A stretch of DNA of 64,000 nt from Bradyrhizobium sp. LHD-71 (GTDB lineage: Bacteria; Pseudomonadota; Alphaproteobacteria; Rhizobiales; Xanthobacteraceae). Position numbers and translations under genes: made by a program. The stretch is from the NCBI RefSeq assembly GCF_031157255.1, contig NZ_JAVIFX010000002.1, forward strand, positions 208,179 to 272,178, written 5' to 3'. This document shows positions 53,046-61,976 of this stretch, in pieces (within the stretch, counting starts at the first letter, position 1; each line of letters begins with the position of its first letter). The notes beneath the pieces were generated by a model. That model saw only the letters and a list, made by a program, of their open reading frames with translations, was not told the DNA's origin and made no database searches.

Positions 53046-54026
53046 CTACTTCTCGTTCATCACCAGCGCGACCCTTCCGATTGCCTTGCGGTCGATCAGG
53101 AGGCGCATCGCTTCGGCCCAGCGTTCGAGCGGCAGGCGGTGGGAGATGTTTGGCGAAATCTTGCCCTCCTCTGCAAGCCGCATGAGGTCGCGTTGGCGCG
53201 GGCCTGCGAGCGAGGGGTCGCGCCGCATCGCTTCGCCGGCGCGCACGCCAAGCACGGTGGCATTCTTGATCAGCACCAGATTGGTCTTGGCGACGCCGAC
53301 GCCCTGCAGGAAACCGATGATGCAGAGCCGAGCATTCCAGTTGATGCAGCGCAAGGATTCTTCGAACGCTTCGCCGCCGACCGGATCGAACACCACGTCG
53401 GCGCCGCGGTCATTCGTGAACTCCTTGACCCTGTCGCGGAACGGCTCGCCGGATTTCAGCACGTGGTCGGCACCACGGGCCTTCGCCACCGCAAGCTTCT
53501 CGTCGGTCGAGGCGATCGCAATCACCTTCGCGCCGTAGGCCTTGCCAAGTTCCACCGCGGCGAGGCCGACGCCGCCGGCAGCACCGTGCACCAGCAGCGT
53601 TTCGCCGGCCTTGATCTGCGCGCGATCGACCAGCGCGTAATAGGCTGTGCCGTGGCCGGCGAAGAAGGTCGCGCCCTGCGCGTAATCGAACGTCCGCGGC
53701 ATCAGCTTCAGGTCGGCCGGCACCGAGATGATCTCCTCGGTGTAGCTGCCCTCGCGAGGTTTCACCATGACGCGGTCGCCAACGGCGAAGTCTTTCACAT
53801 CGGCCGCCACTTCAATGACGTCGCCCGCAGCCTCCATGCCCGGCACAAACGGCAGCGTCGGCTTGTGCTGGTATTTGCCGGCAATGATCAGCACGTCCGG
53901 GTAGTTCAGCCCTGCCGCGCGGACGGCCACGCGCACCTGTCCCGGTTTGAGCGGCTTGCTCTCGAACTCCTCCAGACGCAGCTGCTCAGGTTCACCCAGT
54001 TCGCGGCAGACAACAGCTCTCGGCAT
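53046..54026 (-). CDS. NADPH:quinone oxidoreductase family protein
   Basis: A medium-chain dehydrogenase/reductase of 326 residues. RVAVRAAGLNYPDVLIIAGKY is the characteristic quinone-reductase start, PGMEAAGDVIEVAAD follows, and LLVHGAAGGVGLAAVELGKAYGAKVIAIA is the NADPH Rossmann loop. No zinc-binding cysteine pattern is present, as expected. Reduces quinones or enals. AAGGGA stands before the ATG. A REP element follows its start on the upstream side. Confidence 0.92.
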   Translation of the reverse strand: MPRAVVCRELGEPEQLRLEEFESKPLKPGQVRVAVRAAGLNYPDVLIIAGKYQHKPTLPFVPGMEAAGDVIEVAADVKDFAVGDRVMVKPREGSYTEEIISVPADLKLMPRTFDYAQGATFFAGHGTAYYALVDRAQIKAGETLLVHGAAGGVGLAAVELGKAYGAKVIAIASTDEKLAVAKARGADHVLKSGEPFRDRVKEFTNDRGADVVFDPVGGEAFEESLRCINWNARLCIIGFLQGVGVAKTNLVLIKNATVLGVRAGEAMRRDPSLAGPRQRDLMRLAEEGKISPNISHRLPLERWAEAMRLLIDRKAIGRVALVMNEK

Positions 54027-54050
54027 TCAGTAGTCCCTTGTTGTTTTTGC

Positions 54051-54146
54051 CGTCATTGCGAGTGAAGGCTGGCGACGCAGCGGTTCAGCACCAGCGCTTG
54101 CAAACACTTGCAGACTGGATTGCTTCGCTACGCTCGCAATAACGAG
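54051..54146. repeat. REP-like element
   Basis: It begins CGTCATTGCGAG and closes with GATTGCTTCGCTACGCTCGCAATAACG, so its ends are imperfect complements. It belongs to the same family as the elements near 56.0, 56.6 and 60.1 kb. Confidence 0.65.
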
Positions 54147-54193
54147 TGGCTTGCGCCGGCGTTAAATCACCATGTCTTCGTCGACGCCAGCCC

Positions 54194-54808
54194 TTAACTC
54201 CGGAGCCCCAGCTTCCGCTCCAGCGCTTCGCGCAGCAGCGGCAGCCGGTCATTGCCGAAGTACATGTCCGTCTTGTCGACGAACATCGTCGGCGAGCCGT
54301 AGCCGCCGCGCGCGATCACCTCGTCGGTGTTCGCCTTCAACTGATCCTTGATCGGCTGCTCGGCAATCCCTGCAAGGAATTTCTGGGGGTCGACGCCGAC
54401 ACGCTGGCAGATCTTCGCCAGCACCTCGTCCTTGGAGATGTCCTGGTCGTCGCTCCAATAGGCTTCGAAGCAGGCGGTGGCGAACGGCAGCAGCTTGCCT
54501 TCCTTGTCGAGCAGGATGCAGCCGCGCATCGACTTGACCGCATTCACCGGAAATATCGTCGGCGGCATCTTGATCTTCAAGCCGGCCGAGCGGGCCCAGT
54601 CTTGCAGGTCCTTCTTGCCGTAGCGCTGCTTGGCCGGCACCGGGTCGTTGCGGCTGTTGTACACGCTCGGGTTGACGGCGTTGAAGATGCCGCCCACCAG
54701 CACCGGCCGCCAGGTGATCGGCACATTGTATTGTTTGGCGATCGGCTGGATGTTGTGGAAGGCGAGATAGGTCCAGGGGCTGGAGCAGTCGAAGAAGAAC
54801 TCGATCAT
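54194..54808 (-). CDS. 2-hydroxychromene-2-carboxylate isomerase-like protein
   Basis: A 204-residue DsbA-like thioredoxin-fold protein of the HCCA isomerase / GST-kappa group. FFFDCSSPWTYLA holds the serine that binds the glutathione thiol, VLVGGIFNA and FPVNAVKSMRGC are typical of the helical insert, and GSPTMFVDKTDMYFGNDRLP is the C-terminal cis-proline region. Acts on aromatic degradation intermediates or serves in glutathione chemistry. AAAGGAAAC precedes the ATG. No aromatic pathway gene adjoins it. Confidence 0.9.
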   Translation of the reverse strand: MIEFFFDCSSPWTYLAFHNIQPIAKQYNVPITWRPVLVGGIFNAVNPSVYNSRNDPVPAKQRYGKKDLQDWARSAGLKIKMPPTIFPVNAVKSMRGCILLDKEGKLLPFATACFEAYWSDDQDISKDEVLAKICQRVGVDPQKFLAGIAEQPIKDQLKANTDEVIARGGYGSPTMFVDKTDMYFGNDRLPLLREALERKLGLRS

Positions 54809-54946
54809 TCGCGTTTCCTTTGGTTTCTTTCCTTCTTAGCCGCTGTTTTGCCGCCCCGCTATGCCAGGAAACTTCGCCAAGCTGTGCATTTACGCAACGC
54901 TCGCGACATGCCAGCCTGCAGGTCGAGAAACTTTCGGGGAAATGCC

Positions 54947-55969
54947 ATGCTCTTTCCGACCACCATCGCCGGGTCGCTGCCGAAACCGGCGTGGCTCGCT
55001 GAACCGAACATGCTGTGGGCGCCCTGGAAGCAGGACGGCGCGGCGCTGGCTGCGGCCAAGCGCGACGCCACGCTGCTTGCGGTCAAGCTGCAGGAAGACG
55101 CCGGTATCGACATCGTCACCGAAGGCGAGCAGGCGCGGCAGCATTTCGTGCACGGCTTTCTCGAGCGCGTGGAAGGAATAGACTTTTCCAACAAGGTCGA
55201 GATGGGCATCCGCAAGGATCGCTACAAAGCGATGGTGCCGCAGGTGGTCGCGCCGTTGCGGCTGCGCGGCCGCGTGCACGCGGATGAAGCGCGCCAAGCA
55301 CGCGCGCATACGAAGGCGAAGCTCAAATTCACCGTGCCGGGACCGATGACGATCATCGACACGATCGCCGACCGCCACTATGGCGACCGCGTCAAGATGG
55401 CGTTCGCCTTTGCCGACCTGCTCAACGAGGAAGTGCGCGCGCTCGAAGCCGACGGCGTCGACATGATCCAGTTCGACGAGCCGGCGTTCAACGTCTACAT
55501 GGACGAGGTGCGCGACTGGGGCATCGAAGCGCTGCAGCGCGCGGCAAAGGGACTCACCTGCGCTACCGCCGTCCACATCTGCTATGGCTACGGTATCAAG
55601 GCCAACACCGACTGGAAAGAAACGCTGGGCCGTGAGTGGCGGCAATACGAGGCGACGTTCCCGGTAATCGCCAGAAGCACGATCCAGCAGGTGGCGATCG
55701 AATGCCGCAACTCGCACGTGCCGATGGAGTTGATGGCGCTGCTCGAGGGCAAGGTGGTTCAGGCCGGCGTCATCGACGTCGCAAGCGATGTGATCGAGAC
55801 GTCCGAGGACGTCGCTGCGGTGATCGGCGAAGCTATGAAGCATGTACCGAAGAAAAACATCATCGCCACGACGAATTGCGGAATGGCGCCGATGCGGCGC
55901 GAGATCGCCGAAGCCAAGCTGGTGGCGCTGGGCGCTGGCGCGCGGCTGGCCAGGAAGAGGTTTGGGTAA
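54947..55969 (+). CDS. MetE C-terminal-like (methionine synthase II) protein
   Basis: A 340-residue protein equivalent to only the catalytic half of cobalamin-independent methionine synthase. The zinc residues are recognisable as HICYGYG (His and Cys), a glutamate in AIECRNSHVPMEL and the cysteine in TTNCGMAPM. TIAGSLPKP is the common start. It lacks the N-terminal half that binds polyglutamyl-folate, so the methyl donor may differ. ATG with GGGGA eight bases upstream; the frame extends another 267 codons, which is antisense to the isomerase gene. Confidence 0.9.
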   Translation: MLFPTTIAGSLPKPAWLAEPNMLWAPWKQDGAALAAAKRDATLLAVKLQEDAGIDIVTEGEQARQHFVHGFLERVEGIDFSNKVEMGIRKDRYKAMVPQVVAPLRLRGRVHADEARQARAHTKAKLKFTVPGPMTIIDTIADRHYGDRVKMAFAFADLLNEEVRALEADGVDMIQFDEPAFNVYMDEVRDWGIEALQRAAKGLTCATAVHICYGYGIKANTDWKETLGREWRQYEATFPVIARSTIQQVAIECRNSHVPMELMALLEGKVVQAGVIDVASDVIETSEDVAAVIGEAMKHVPKKNIIATTNCGMAPMRREIAEAKLVALGAGARLARKRFG

Positions 55970-55975
55970 GAGTCA

Positions 55976-56030
55976 CGTCATTGCTAGCGAAGCGACGCCA
56001 TTCTTCGAACGGCTATGCCTCGCAATGACG
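55976..56030. repeat. REP-like element (short copy)
   Basis: CGTCATTGCTAGCGAAGCGACGCC and, after ATTCTTCGAACGGCTATGCC, the matching CTCGCAATGACG. A short form of the repeat family, in the 60-base gap between two convergent genes. Confidence 0.65.
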
Positions 56031-56032
56031 AC

Positions 56033-56545
56033 CTATGCCGACCCGTCCCTCAGCGGCGGCTGGAAGGCGAGCCCTGTGTCCCAGGGAAAGAATATCCAGG
56101 TGTCCTGCGACACCTCGGTGATGAAGGTATCGACCAGCGGCTTGCCCATTGGCTTGGCATAAACGGTCGCGAAATGCGCGTCGGGAAGAAGGTCGCGCAC
56201 CACGCGTGCGGTTTTTCCAGTGTCGACCAGGTCATCGACGATCAGGAGCCCCTTCCCGGTGCCGCCGCCGAGCGCCATCGTCTGTTCGGACGGTGGCTTC
56301 AGCAGCGTCAGTTCACCTTGCGTCTGGTGTTCGTAGCTGACGACGCAGACCGTATCGATCATACGCACGCCGAGCTCACGTGCGACGATCGTCGCCGGAA
56401 CAAGGCCGCCGCGGGTGATGCCGATGACCGCCGCGAACGGTCCGATCCCGTTCAGCCGCCAGGTCAATGCGCGGCAGTCCCGATGGAACTGGTCCCAGGA
56501 GACAGGAAAGATCTTTTCCGGCGACGGCGCGGACGGACTGGTCAT
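56033..56545 (-). CDS. gpt: Xanthine phosphoribosyltransferase
   Basis: A 170-residue type I phosphoribosyltransferase. [17 protein letters not shown] is the PRPP-binding loop with the acidic pair, [17 protein letters not shown] the PPi loop, and FFPWD the C-terminal purine-binding segment of the Gpt subfamily. It salvages xanthine and guanine to nucleotides. The start was set at the ATG with GGGAAGAGGG upstream; the remaining 34 open codons come from the REP repeat. Confidence 0.92.
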   Translation of the reverse strand: MTSPSAPSPEKIFPVSWDQFHRDCRALTWRLNGIGPFAAVIGITRGGLVPATIVARELGVRMIDTVCVVSYEHQTQGELTLLKPPSEQTMALGGGTGKGLLIVDDLVDTGKTARVVRDLLPDAHFATVYAKPMGKPLVDTFITEVSQDTWIFFPWDTGLAFQPPLRDGSA

Positions 56546-56556
56546 GGCCCTCTTCC

Positions 56557-56746
56557 CGTCATTGCGAGCCGGCTTCGCTTTGGGGCTACGCCGGGGCAAG
56601 GCGAAGCGACTTGTCCGCCGTAGCGCGAAGCGCGCAGGCGGAAGCAATCCAGTCTGAGGTTGTGGCAGATGCCGCGATGGATTGCTTCGTCGCCACAGGC
56701 GAGCGAAGCGACGCCGTTCTTCGAACGGCTATGCCTCGCAATGACG
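56557..56746. repeat. REP-like element (long, compound copy)
   Basis: Starts CGTCATTGCGAG and ends TGCCTCGCAATGACG, with internal GCGAAGCGAC repeats and CCGTTCTTCGAACGGCTATG shared with the copies near 56.0 and 60.2 kb. Length and internal duplication suggest two elements arranged together. It fills the interval between gpt and the cinA-like gene. Confidence 0.7.
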
Positions 56747-56750
56747 CCTC

Positions 56751-57488
56751 TCATGACCGCGCCACCTTCAGCTGGGCGAGCATCGCCTGCACCGCGTCCA
56801 TGGCTGCGCGCAGCTTGTCCGGGTCGCGCGAGCGCACCACCAGGTTGGTGTTCGGCTTCTTGTCCTCGTCGACAAACGGATAGCTGCCGATCACCGTGTC
56901 CGGATGCTCTAGCGCGATCTCGCGCAGCGGGCCACCGATGTCACCCTCGCGTGCATTGGCCTTGACGCTCTCCGACAGCATCCGGGGGCCGGACCGGAGC
57001 TTCGGCGCGACGATATCCATCATCGCTTGCATGATGCTCGGCACGCCGGCCATCGTGATCACGTTGCCGATCCAGAATCCCGGTGCCATGATCGTCGCGC
57101 TTTCGACCAGCGCCGCGCCGTCCGGCACCCGCGCCATGCGAAGCCGCGCCTCATTCAAATCTGCGCCAAAGCGCTTGCGAAAGCGTTCGACCACGTCCGA
57201 ATGGTGGTTGATAGGCACGCCGAACGCCTTGGCGACGCTGTCGGCGGTAATGTCGTCATGGGTCGGGCCGATGCCGCCCGTGGTGAACACATAGTCATAG
57301 CGATGGCGCAGCGCATTCAGACCCTCGACGATCGCGTCCTCGTCATCGGCAACGATCCGGACTTCCTTCAAGTCGATCCCGATATTGGTCAGGTACTCGG
57401 CGATGAAGCCGATATTCTTGTCCTTGGTCCGGCCGGATAGGATCTCGTCACCGATCACCAGAATTCCCGCCGTAACAATTTCGCTCAT
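56751..57488 (-). CDS. CinA-like molybdopterin-binding protein
   Basis: A 245-residue protein holding just the MoCF-biosynthesis-like domain of CinA, without the C-terminal amidase part. TAGILVIGDEILSGRTKDKN, VRIVADDEDAIVEGL and VFTTGGIGPTHDDITADSVAKA follow in family order. Proteins of this group have nicotinamide-mononucleotide- or ADP-ribose-related hydrolase activity in some species; the role here is unknown. ATG chosen with GAGGAG ten bases upstream. Confidence 0.9.
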   Translation of the reverse strand: MSEIVTAGILVIGDEILSGRTKDKNIGFIAEYLTNIGIDLKEVRIVADDEDAIVEGLNALRHRYDYVFTTGGIGPTHDDITADSVAKAFGVPINHHSDVVERFRKRFGADLNEARLRMARVPDGAALVESATIMAPGFWIGNVITMAGVPSIMQAMMDIVAPKLRSGPRMLSESVKANAREGDIGGPLREIALEHPDTVIGSYPFVDEDKKPNTNLVVRSRDPDKLRAAMDAVQAMLAQLKVARS

Positions 57489-57711
57489 CGGACCAGACTC
57501 CTCACCGGCAGATTTCGGCCGCCAGGCTTCGCATTGCAGCGAGATGCCCGCCGAAACGGCAAACCCTCGCCTATTATTGTGGCACGAGACCATCTGGACC
57601 CGCTACCAATGGCTCGCAACCCATGCATATCGCGCTGGCCCGCCCCTTGCTACCATTGCCTGCGAGCCATCCACCCTCAAGGTGGGGCTCCCGGGGATGG
57701 TCTGACGGCTC

Positions 57712-59130
57712 ATGGCAGTTGCGTTCGATGAGATGAACCAGCCCGACGGCAGTTTGCGTCAGGCGTATCAGGAACTCTCGCTCTGGCTCAACGATACCCC
57801 GCCGGACGCCCTGGAGTATCGCCGCAAGGAAGCGGAGCTGCTGTTTCGCCGGATCGGCATCACCTTCGCGGTCTATGGCGAGGCCGAGGCGCAGGAGCGG
57901 CTGATCCCGTTCGATGTGATCCCACGCATCATTTCCGCCAGGGATTGGGCGGTTCTCGAAGCGGGCCTGAAGCAGCGGGTCAAGGCGCTGAATCTGTTTC
58001 TGTCCGACATCTATCACGGACGTGACATCCTGCGCGCCGGGACCATTCCGGAGGACCTCATCTACCAGAACCCGGTCTTCCGGCCCGAGATGAACGGGCA
58101 GGACGTGCCGCACGACATCTACGTGCACATCGCCGGCATCGACATCGTTCGCGTCGACCCGGAAAAGTTCTACGTGCTGGAGGACAACGCGCGTACGCCC
58201 TCGGGCGTCTCCTACATGCTGGAAAACCGCGAGATCATGATGCGGCTGTTTCCGGACCTGTTCGCGCGGCATCGCGTCGCGCCGGTGGAAAACTACACCG
58301 ACGAACTGCTGGCCGCCCTGCGCTCTGTGGCGCCGGCGACCGCCTCTGCCGAGCCCAATATCGCCCTGCTGACGCCGGGCATCTACAACTCAGCGTATTA
58401 CGAACACTCGTTCCTCGCCGACAAGCTCGGCATCGAGCTGGTCGAGGGGCGTGACCTGCTCGTCAGGGACGAACAGGTGTTCATGCGCACGACCGAGGGG
58501 CTGAAGCGGGTCGACGTGATCTACCGCCGTCTCGACGACGACTTCCTCGATCCGCTGGCCTTCCGCCCGGACTCGATGCTCGGCGTGCCCGGGCTGATGA
58601 CCGCCTACACTGCCGGCAACGTCACGCTGGCGAATGCGGTCGGCACCGGCATCTCCGACGACAAGGCCGTGTACAGTTACATGCCGGAGATCGTGAAGTT
58701 CTATCTGGACGAAGAGCCGATCCTGAACAACGTGCCGACCTATCGCTGCCGGCAGGCCGACGACCTCAAATATGTACTCGATAACCTGCACGACCTCGTC
58801 GTCAAGGAGGTGCACGGATCCGGCGGCTACGGCATGCTGATCGGCCCTTCGGCGACCAAAGAGATGATTGCGAGCTTCCGCGACAGGCTGAAAGCACAGC
58901 CGGACAACTTCATCGCCCAGCCGACACTGGCGCTGTCCACCTGTCCCATCGCCACCGAGCAGGGCCTGGCACCGCGTCACGTGGACCTGAGACCCTTCGT
59001 GCTCACGGGGCGCGAGCACACCACGATTGTGCCTGGCGGGCTGACGCGCGTGGCGCTGAAGGAGGGATCGCTGGTCGTCAACTCAAGCCAGGGCGGCGGC
59101 ACCAAGGACACCTGGGTGCTGGACGAATAA
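57712..59130 (+). CDS. Circularly permuted ATP-grasp protein
   Basis: A 472-residue enzyme of the circularly permuted ATP-grasp family. Landmarks in order: VLEDNARTPSGVSYMLENRE, then YRRLDDDFLDPLAFRPDSM, then VVKEVHGSGGYGMLIGP (ATP lysine and glycine loop), and near the end NSSQGGGTKDTWVLDE. ATP-grasp enzymes activate a carboxylate as acyl phosphate and join it to an amine, so a peptide or amide ligase role is likely; substrates are unknown. It starts an operon with the alpha-E gene (two bases apart), the transglutaminase and the Anbu peptidase. Confidence 0.93.
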   Translation: MAVAFDEMNQPDGSLRQAYQELSLWLNDTPPDALEYRRKEAELLFRRIGITFAVYGEAEAQERLIPFDVIPRIISARDWAVLEAGLKQRVKALNLFLSDIYHGRDILRAGTIPEDLIYQNPVFRPEMNGQDVPHDIYVHIAGIDIVRVDPEKFYVLEDNARTPSGVSYMLENREIMMRLFPDLFARHRVAPVENYTDELLAALRSVAPATASAEPNIALLTPGIYNSAYYEHSFLADKLGIELVEGRDLLVRDEQVFMRTTEGLKRVDVIYRRLDDDFLDPLAFRPDSMLGVPGLMTAYTAGNVTLANAVGTGISDDKAVYSYMPEIVKFYLDEEPILNNVPTYRCRQADDLKYVLDNLHDLVVKEVHGSGGYGMLIGPSATKEMIASFRDRLKAQPDNFIAQPTLALSTCPIATEQGLAPRHVDLRPFVLTGREHTTIVPGGLTRVALKEGSLVVNSSQGGGTKDTWVLDE

Positions 59131-59132
59131 CC

Positions 59133-60077
59133 ATGCTCTCCCGCACCGCCGAGAACCTCTACTGGCTGGCACGCTACGTCGAACGCGCCGAATATCTCGC
59201 ACGCACGATCGATGCGACGTTGCGCGCCACCGCGCTGCCAAGCGCCTATGTCGGCAAGAGCAACGAGTGGGAATCAGCAATCTACACCGCCGGCGTGGCA
59301 GACGGTTTCTTCGGAAAGCACGAGCAGGCCGATGAGAGAAGCGTCGTCGACTACCTCGCCTTCGCAACCGACAATCCCTCCTCGATCCGCAACTGCATTG
59401 AGATCGCCCGCCTCAACTCGCGGTCGGTACGAACGGCGCTGACCGTCGAAATGTGGGATACGATCAACGGCGCCTGGATCGAACTGCAGCAGGTGTGGGT
59501 GAATGCGCCGCGCACCCGCGATAACCTCTCGCGCTTTCTGCGCTTCGTGCAGGAGACGTCGCTGCGCTTCGACGGCTCGGCCTACCGCACGATGCTGCGC
59601 AACGATGCCTACTGGTTCTCCCGCCTCGGCCTGCACCTGGAGCGCGCCGACAACACCGCGCGAATCCTCGACGTGAAGTATCATATGCTTTTGCCGGAGG
59701 ATGAGCACATCGGCGGCCCGCTGGACTACTATCAATGGACGTCAATTCTGCGCTCGGTGTCGGCGCTGACCGCCTATCACTGGGTCTATCGCGAGACGCT
59801 GAAACCGTGGCTGATCGCCGACCTGCTGATCCTCAACAACTCGCTGCCGCGATCGCTTGCGAGCTGCTACGACAATCTCGTCCGCAACCTCGACCAGATC
59901 GGCGTCGCCTACGGACGCCAGGGACCCGCGCAGCGCCATGCGCGCGGCGTCCGCAACCGGCTGGAGCACTCGAAGATGGACGATATCTTTCAGCACGGCC
60001 TGCACGAATTCATCGAGGAGCTCATCGCCGATAACAGCCGGCTCGGCGACATCATCGCCAAGCAGTATTTGATCTGA
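59133..60077 (+). CDS. Alpha-E domain protein
   Basis: An all-helical 314-residue protein. Its opening LSRTAENLYWLARYVERAEY is the family hallmark, followed by RSVRTALTVEMWDTINGAW, RLGLHLERADNTARILDVKY and AYHWVYRETLKPW. Conserved WLARYxERA and LERADNTAR arginines and glutamates form a possible active or binding cleft. The family is almost always encoded beside the permuted ATP-grasp gene and is thought to be its partner; no activity is established. Begins two bases after the ATP-grasp stop, so translation is coupled. Confidence 0.92.
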   Translation: MLSRTAENLYWLARYVERAEYLARTIDATLRATALPSAYVGKSNEWESAIYTAGVADGFFGKHEQADERSVVDYLAFATDNPSSIRNCIEIARLNSRSVRTALTVEMWDTINGAWIELQQVWVNAPRTRDNLSRFLRFVQETSLRFDGSAYRTMLRNDAYWFSRLGLHLERADNTARILDVKYHMLLPEDEHIGGPLDYYQWTSILRSVSALTAYHWVYRETLKPWLIADLLILNNSLPRSLASCYDNLVRNLDQIGVAYGRQGPAQRHARGVRNRLEHSKMDDIFQHGLHEFIEELIADNSRLGDIIAKQYLI

Positions 60078-60086
60078 CGCATGTTC

Positions 60087-60212
60087 CGTCATTGCGAGCG
60101 CAGCGAAGCAATCCAGTCAGCAGTTGAGGCAAATGCCGCGCTGAATTGCTTCGTAGCCCATAGGCGAGCGAAGCGACGCCGTTCTTTCAAACGGTTATGC
60201 CTCGCAATGACG
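60087..60212. repeat. REP-like element inside the Anbu operon
   Basis: CGTCATTGCGAGCGCAGCGAAGC at the left and GGCGAGCGAAGCGACGCCG ... TGCCTCGCAATGACG at the right. It occupies almost the whole gap between the alpha-E and transglutaminase genes, ending 14 bases before the latter's start codon, and contributes to its upstream leader. Confidence 0.7.
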
Positions 60213-60226
60213 ATGGAACAGCCGCG

Positions 60227-61054
60227 ATGCGCCTGAAGATCTTCCATGTCACCACCTACGCGTATGATCCGCCGCCGAGCGGTGTGATCCAGGTGCTGCG
60301 GCTGACGCCCGGCAATCATGACGGGCAATACGTCGCCGACTGGCACGTGGACGTGTCGGTCGATGCGCGGCTGCATATGCAGCACGATGCGTTCAGCAAT
60401 GTGACGCATGTGTTCAGCCATGGCCCACTCAGCGAGCTGACGGTGCATGTCTCGGGCCTCGTCGAGACGCAGGACACGGGCGGCGTGCTGAAAGGAACCA
60501 TCGAGCGGTTTCCGCCGGGCTTCTTCCTGCGCGCGACAGCACTTACCGGCGCCTGCGCCGAGATGGCGGACTTGTCGCGCAGGTTGCTGGCCGACGCCGG
60601 CGGCGACACGCTGGATTTTCTGCACGCCCTGCTGGCTCAGCTCGGCGCCCGCCTGACCTTCGACGCCAGCGCCGCAGCCGACGCTGGAGCCGCTTCGGCA
60701 ACGGAAGCCTTCAAGCACAAGCGAGGCGGCTGCCAGGACCACGCGCACATCTTTGCGGCCTGTGCGCGCGCCGCCGGCGTTCCAGCCCGCTTTGTCTCGG
60801 GGCATTTCTACAGCGCCGATGGAAAACAATCGCGCGAGGGGCACGCCTGGGCCGAAGCTTTCGTACCGCAACTCGGCTGGGTCGGTTTCGATCCTGTCAA
60901 TGGCGTCTGCACCACCGACGCCCATGCGCGCGTCGCGGTCGGCCTCGACTATCTCGGCGCCGCCCCGGTGCGCGGCACCTATTTCGGCGGCGGCGGAGAG
61001 ACCCTGTCGGTCGCCGTCAAGATCGACCAGGCCGGCCGGCAGAGCCAGAACTAG
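60227..61054 (+). CDS. Transglutaminase-like protein
   Basis: A 275-residue transglutaminase-fold protein with an N-terminal beta domain (RLKIFHVTTYAYDPPPSGV, as in the family) and a papain-like core. The triad is complete: C169 in KRGGCQDHAHIF, H206 in EGHAWAEAF and D222 in GFDPVNG. It could hydrolyse or transfer amide bonds, probably those made by the ATP-grasp enzyme. Third gene of the operon. The start was placed at the ATG of MRLKIFHV; ten codons upstream lie in the REP element. Confidence 0.93.
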   Translation: MRLKIFHVTTYAYDPPPSGVIQVLRLTPGNHDGQYVADWHVDVSVDARLHMQHDAFSNVTHVFSHGPLSELTVHVSGLVETQDTGGVLKGTIERFPPGFFLRATALTGACAEMADLSRRLLADAGGDTLDFLHALLAQLGARLTFDASAAADAGAASATEAFKHKRGGCQDHAHIFAACARAAGVPARFVSGHFYSADGKQSREGHAWAEAFVPQLGWVGFDPVNGVCTTDAHARVAVGLDYLGAAPVRGTYFGGGGETLSVAVKIDQAGRQSQN

Positions 61055-61174
61055 TTCATTGCCTGCAATAGTGACCTTGTAAGAGCATCGCGCCTTTGCG
61101 ACACATGCGGTCGACTGTCTCCCCCAATGGAGCCGACTGGGGAGCTGAAGGAAAAGCGACGACAGGACAGTGCA

Positions 61175-61921
61175 ATGACTTACTGCTGCGGAATTCTGGT
61201 GCGCGACGGGTTGGTGATGATCGCCGACACCCGCACCAATGCGGGGCTCGACAACATTTCTACTTTCCGCAAGCTGCATGTCTATAGCAGGCCCGGCGAG
61301 CGCATCATGGCGATTGCGACCGCGGGCAACCTGGCGATCAGCCAGTCGGTGCTCTCCACGCTCAACGAAGGTGTGGAGAACCCGGATACCGGCAACATCG
61401 AAACGCTGATGGACGCGCCGACCATGTTCAAGGCGGCGCAGCGCATCGGCGCCGTCATCCGGCAGCTCAACGCCACCGAAGGCAAGGTATTGCAGAGCGA
61501 GGATATCAGTTTCGACGTGTCGTTCCTGTTCGGCGGGCAGATCAAAGGCTCGCGCATGCGCCTGTTCATGATCTATCCGGCGGGCAACTTTATCGAATGC
61601 ACCACCGACACGCCCTACCTGCAGATCGGCGAACACAAATACGGCAAGCCGGTGCTCGACCGCGCCATCTCCTACGATGTCGACGTCTACGACGCGCTGA
61701 AGATCGGCCTGATCTCGATGGACTCTACCATGCGCTCGAACCTCGGCGTCGGCATGCCGATCGACGTGCTGGTGGTGCGGCCCGACACCGCCGGCGCCGA
61801 CCTCGACTACCGCATCGAGGCCGGCGAGCCCTATTTCCACGACCTTCGCTCGCGCTGGTCCGCGGCACTGCGCGCCGCGCACCAGAATATTCCACGGCCG
61901 CCCTACAAAGGCACGACCTGA
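61175..61921 (+). CDS. Anbu proteasome-like peptidase
   Basis: A 248-residue Ntn-hydrolase of the Anbu family, relatives of HslV and the proteasome beta subunit. After loss of the initiator methionine the N-terminus is Thr1 ([20 protein letters not shown]), with Asp17 in the IADTRTN segment and a lysine in FRKLHVY completing the triad. Family members form ring- or helix-like assemblies and no dedicated ATPase is known. It is placed fourth in the ATP-grasp, alpha-E, transglutaminase series. A 120-base gap precedes it, so it may also have its own promoter. GGAcag precedes the ATG. Confidence 0.92.
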   Translation: MTYCCGILVRDGLVMIADTRTNAGLDNISTFRKLHVYSRPGERIMAIATAGNLAISQSVLSTLNEGVENPDTGNIETLMDAPTMFKAAQRIGAVIRQLNATEGKVLQSEDISFDVSFLFGGQIKGSRMRLFMIYPAGNFIECTTDTPYLQIGEHKYGKPVLDRAISYDVDVYDALKIGLISMDSTMRSNLGVGMPIDVLVVRPDTAGADLDYRIEAGEPYFHDLRSRWSAALRAAHQNIPRPPYKGTT

Positions 61922-61976
61922 CGGCGATCAATCGCAATTCGATCCTGCAACCAACAAGAGACTTCGGAGGATTCCC

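Noticed and set aside
54146..54946. 267-codon N-terminal extension of the MetE-like protein, considered as a possible MetE N-terminal half
   Set aside because: The extra sequence is antisense to the isomerase gene and has no similarity to the MetE N-terminal domain.
60089..61882. A 597-codon leftward open frame opposite the transglutaminase and Anbu genes
   Set aside because: It is the reverse-strand shadow of two well-motivated genes; its composition is His/Arg/Ala-rich with no domain and no ribosome site.
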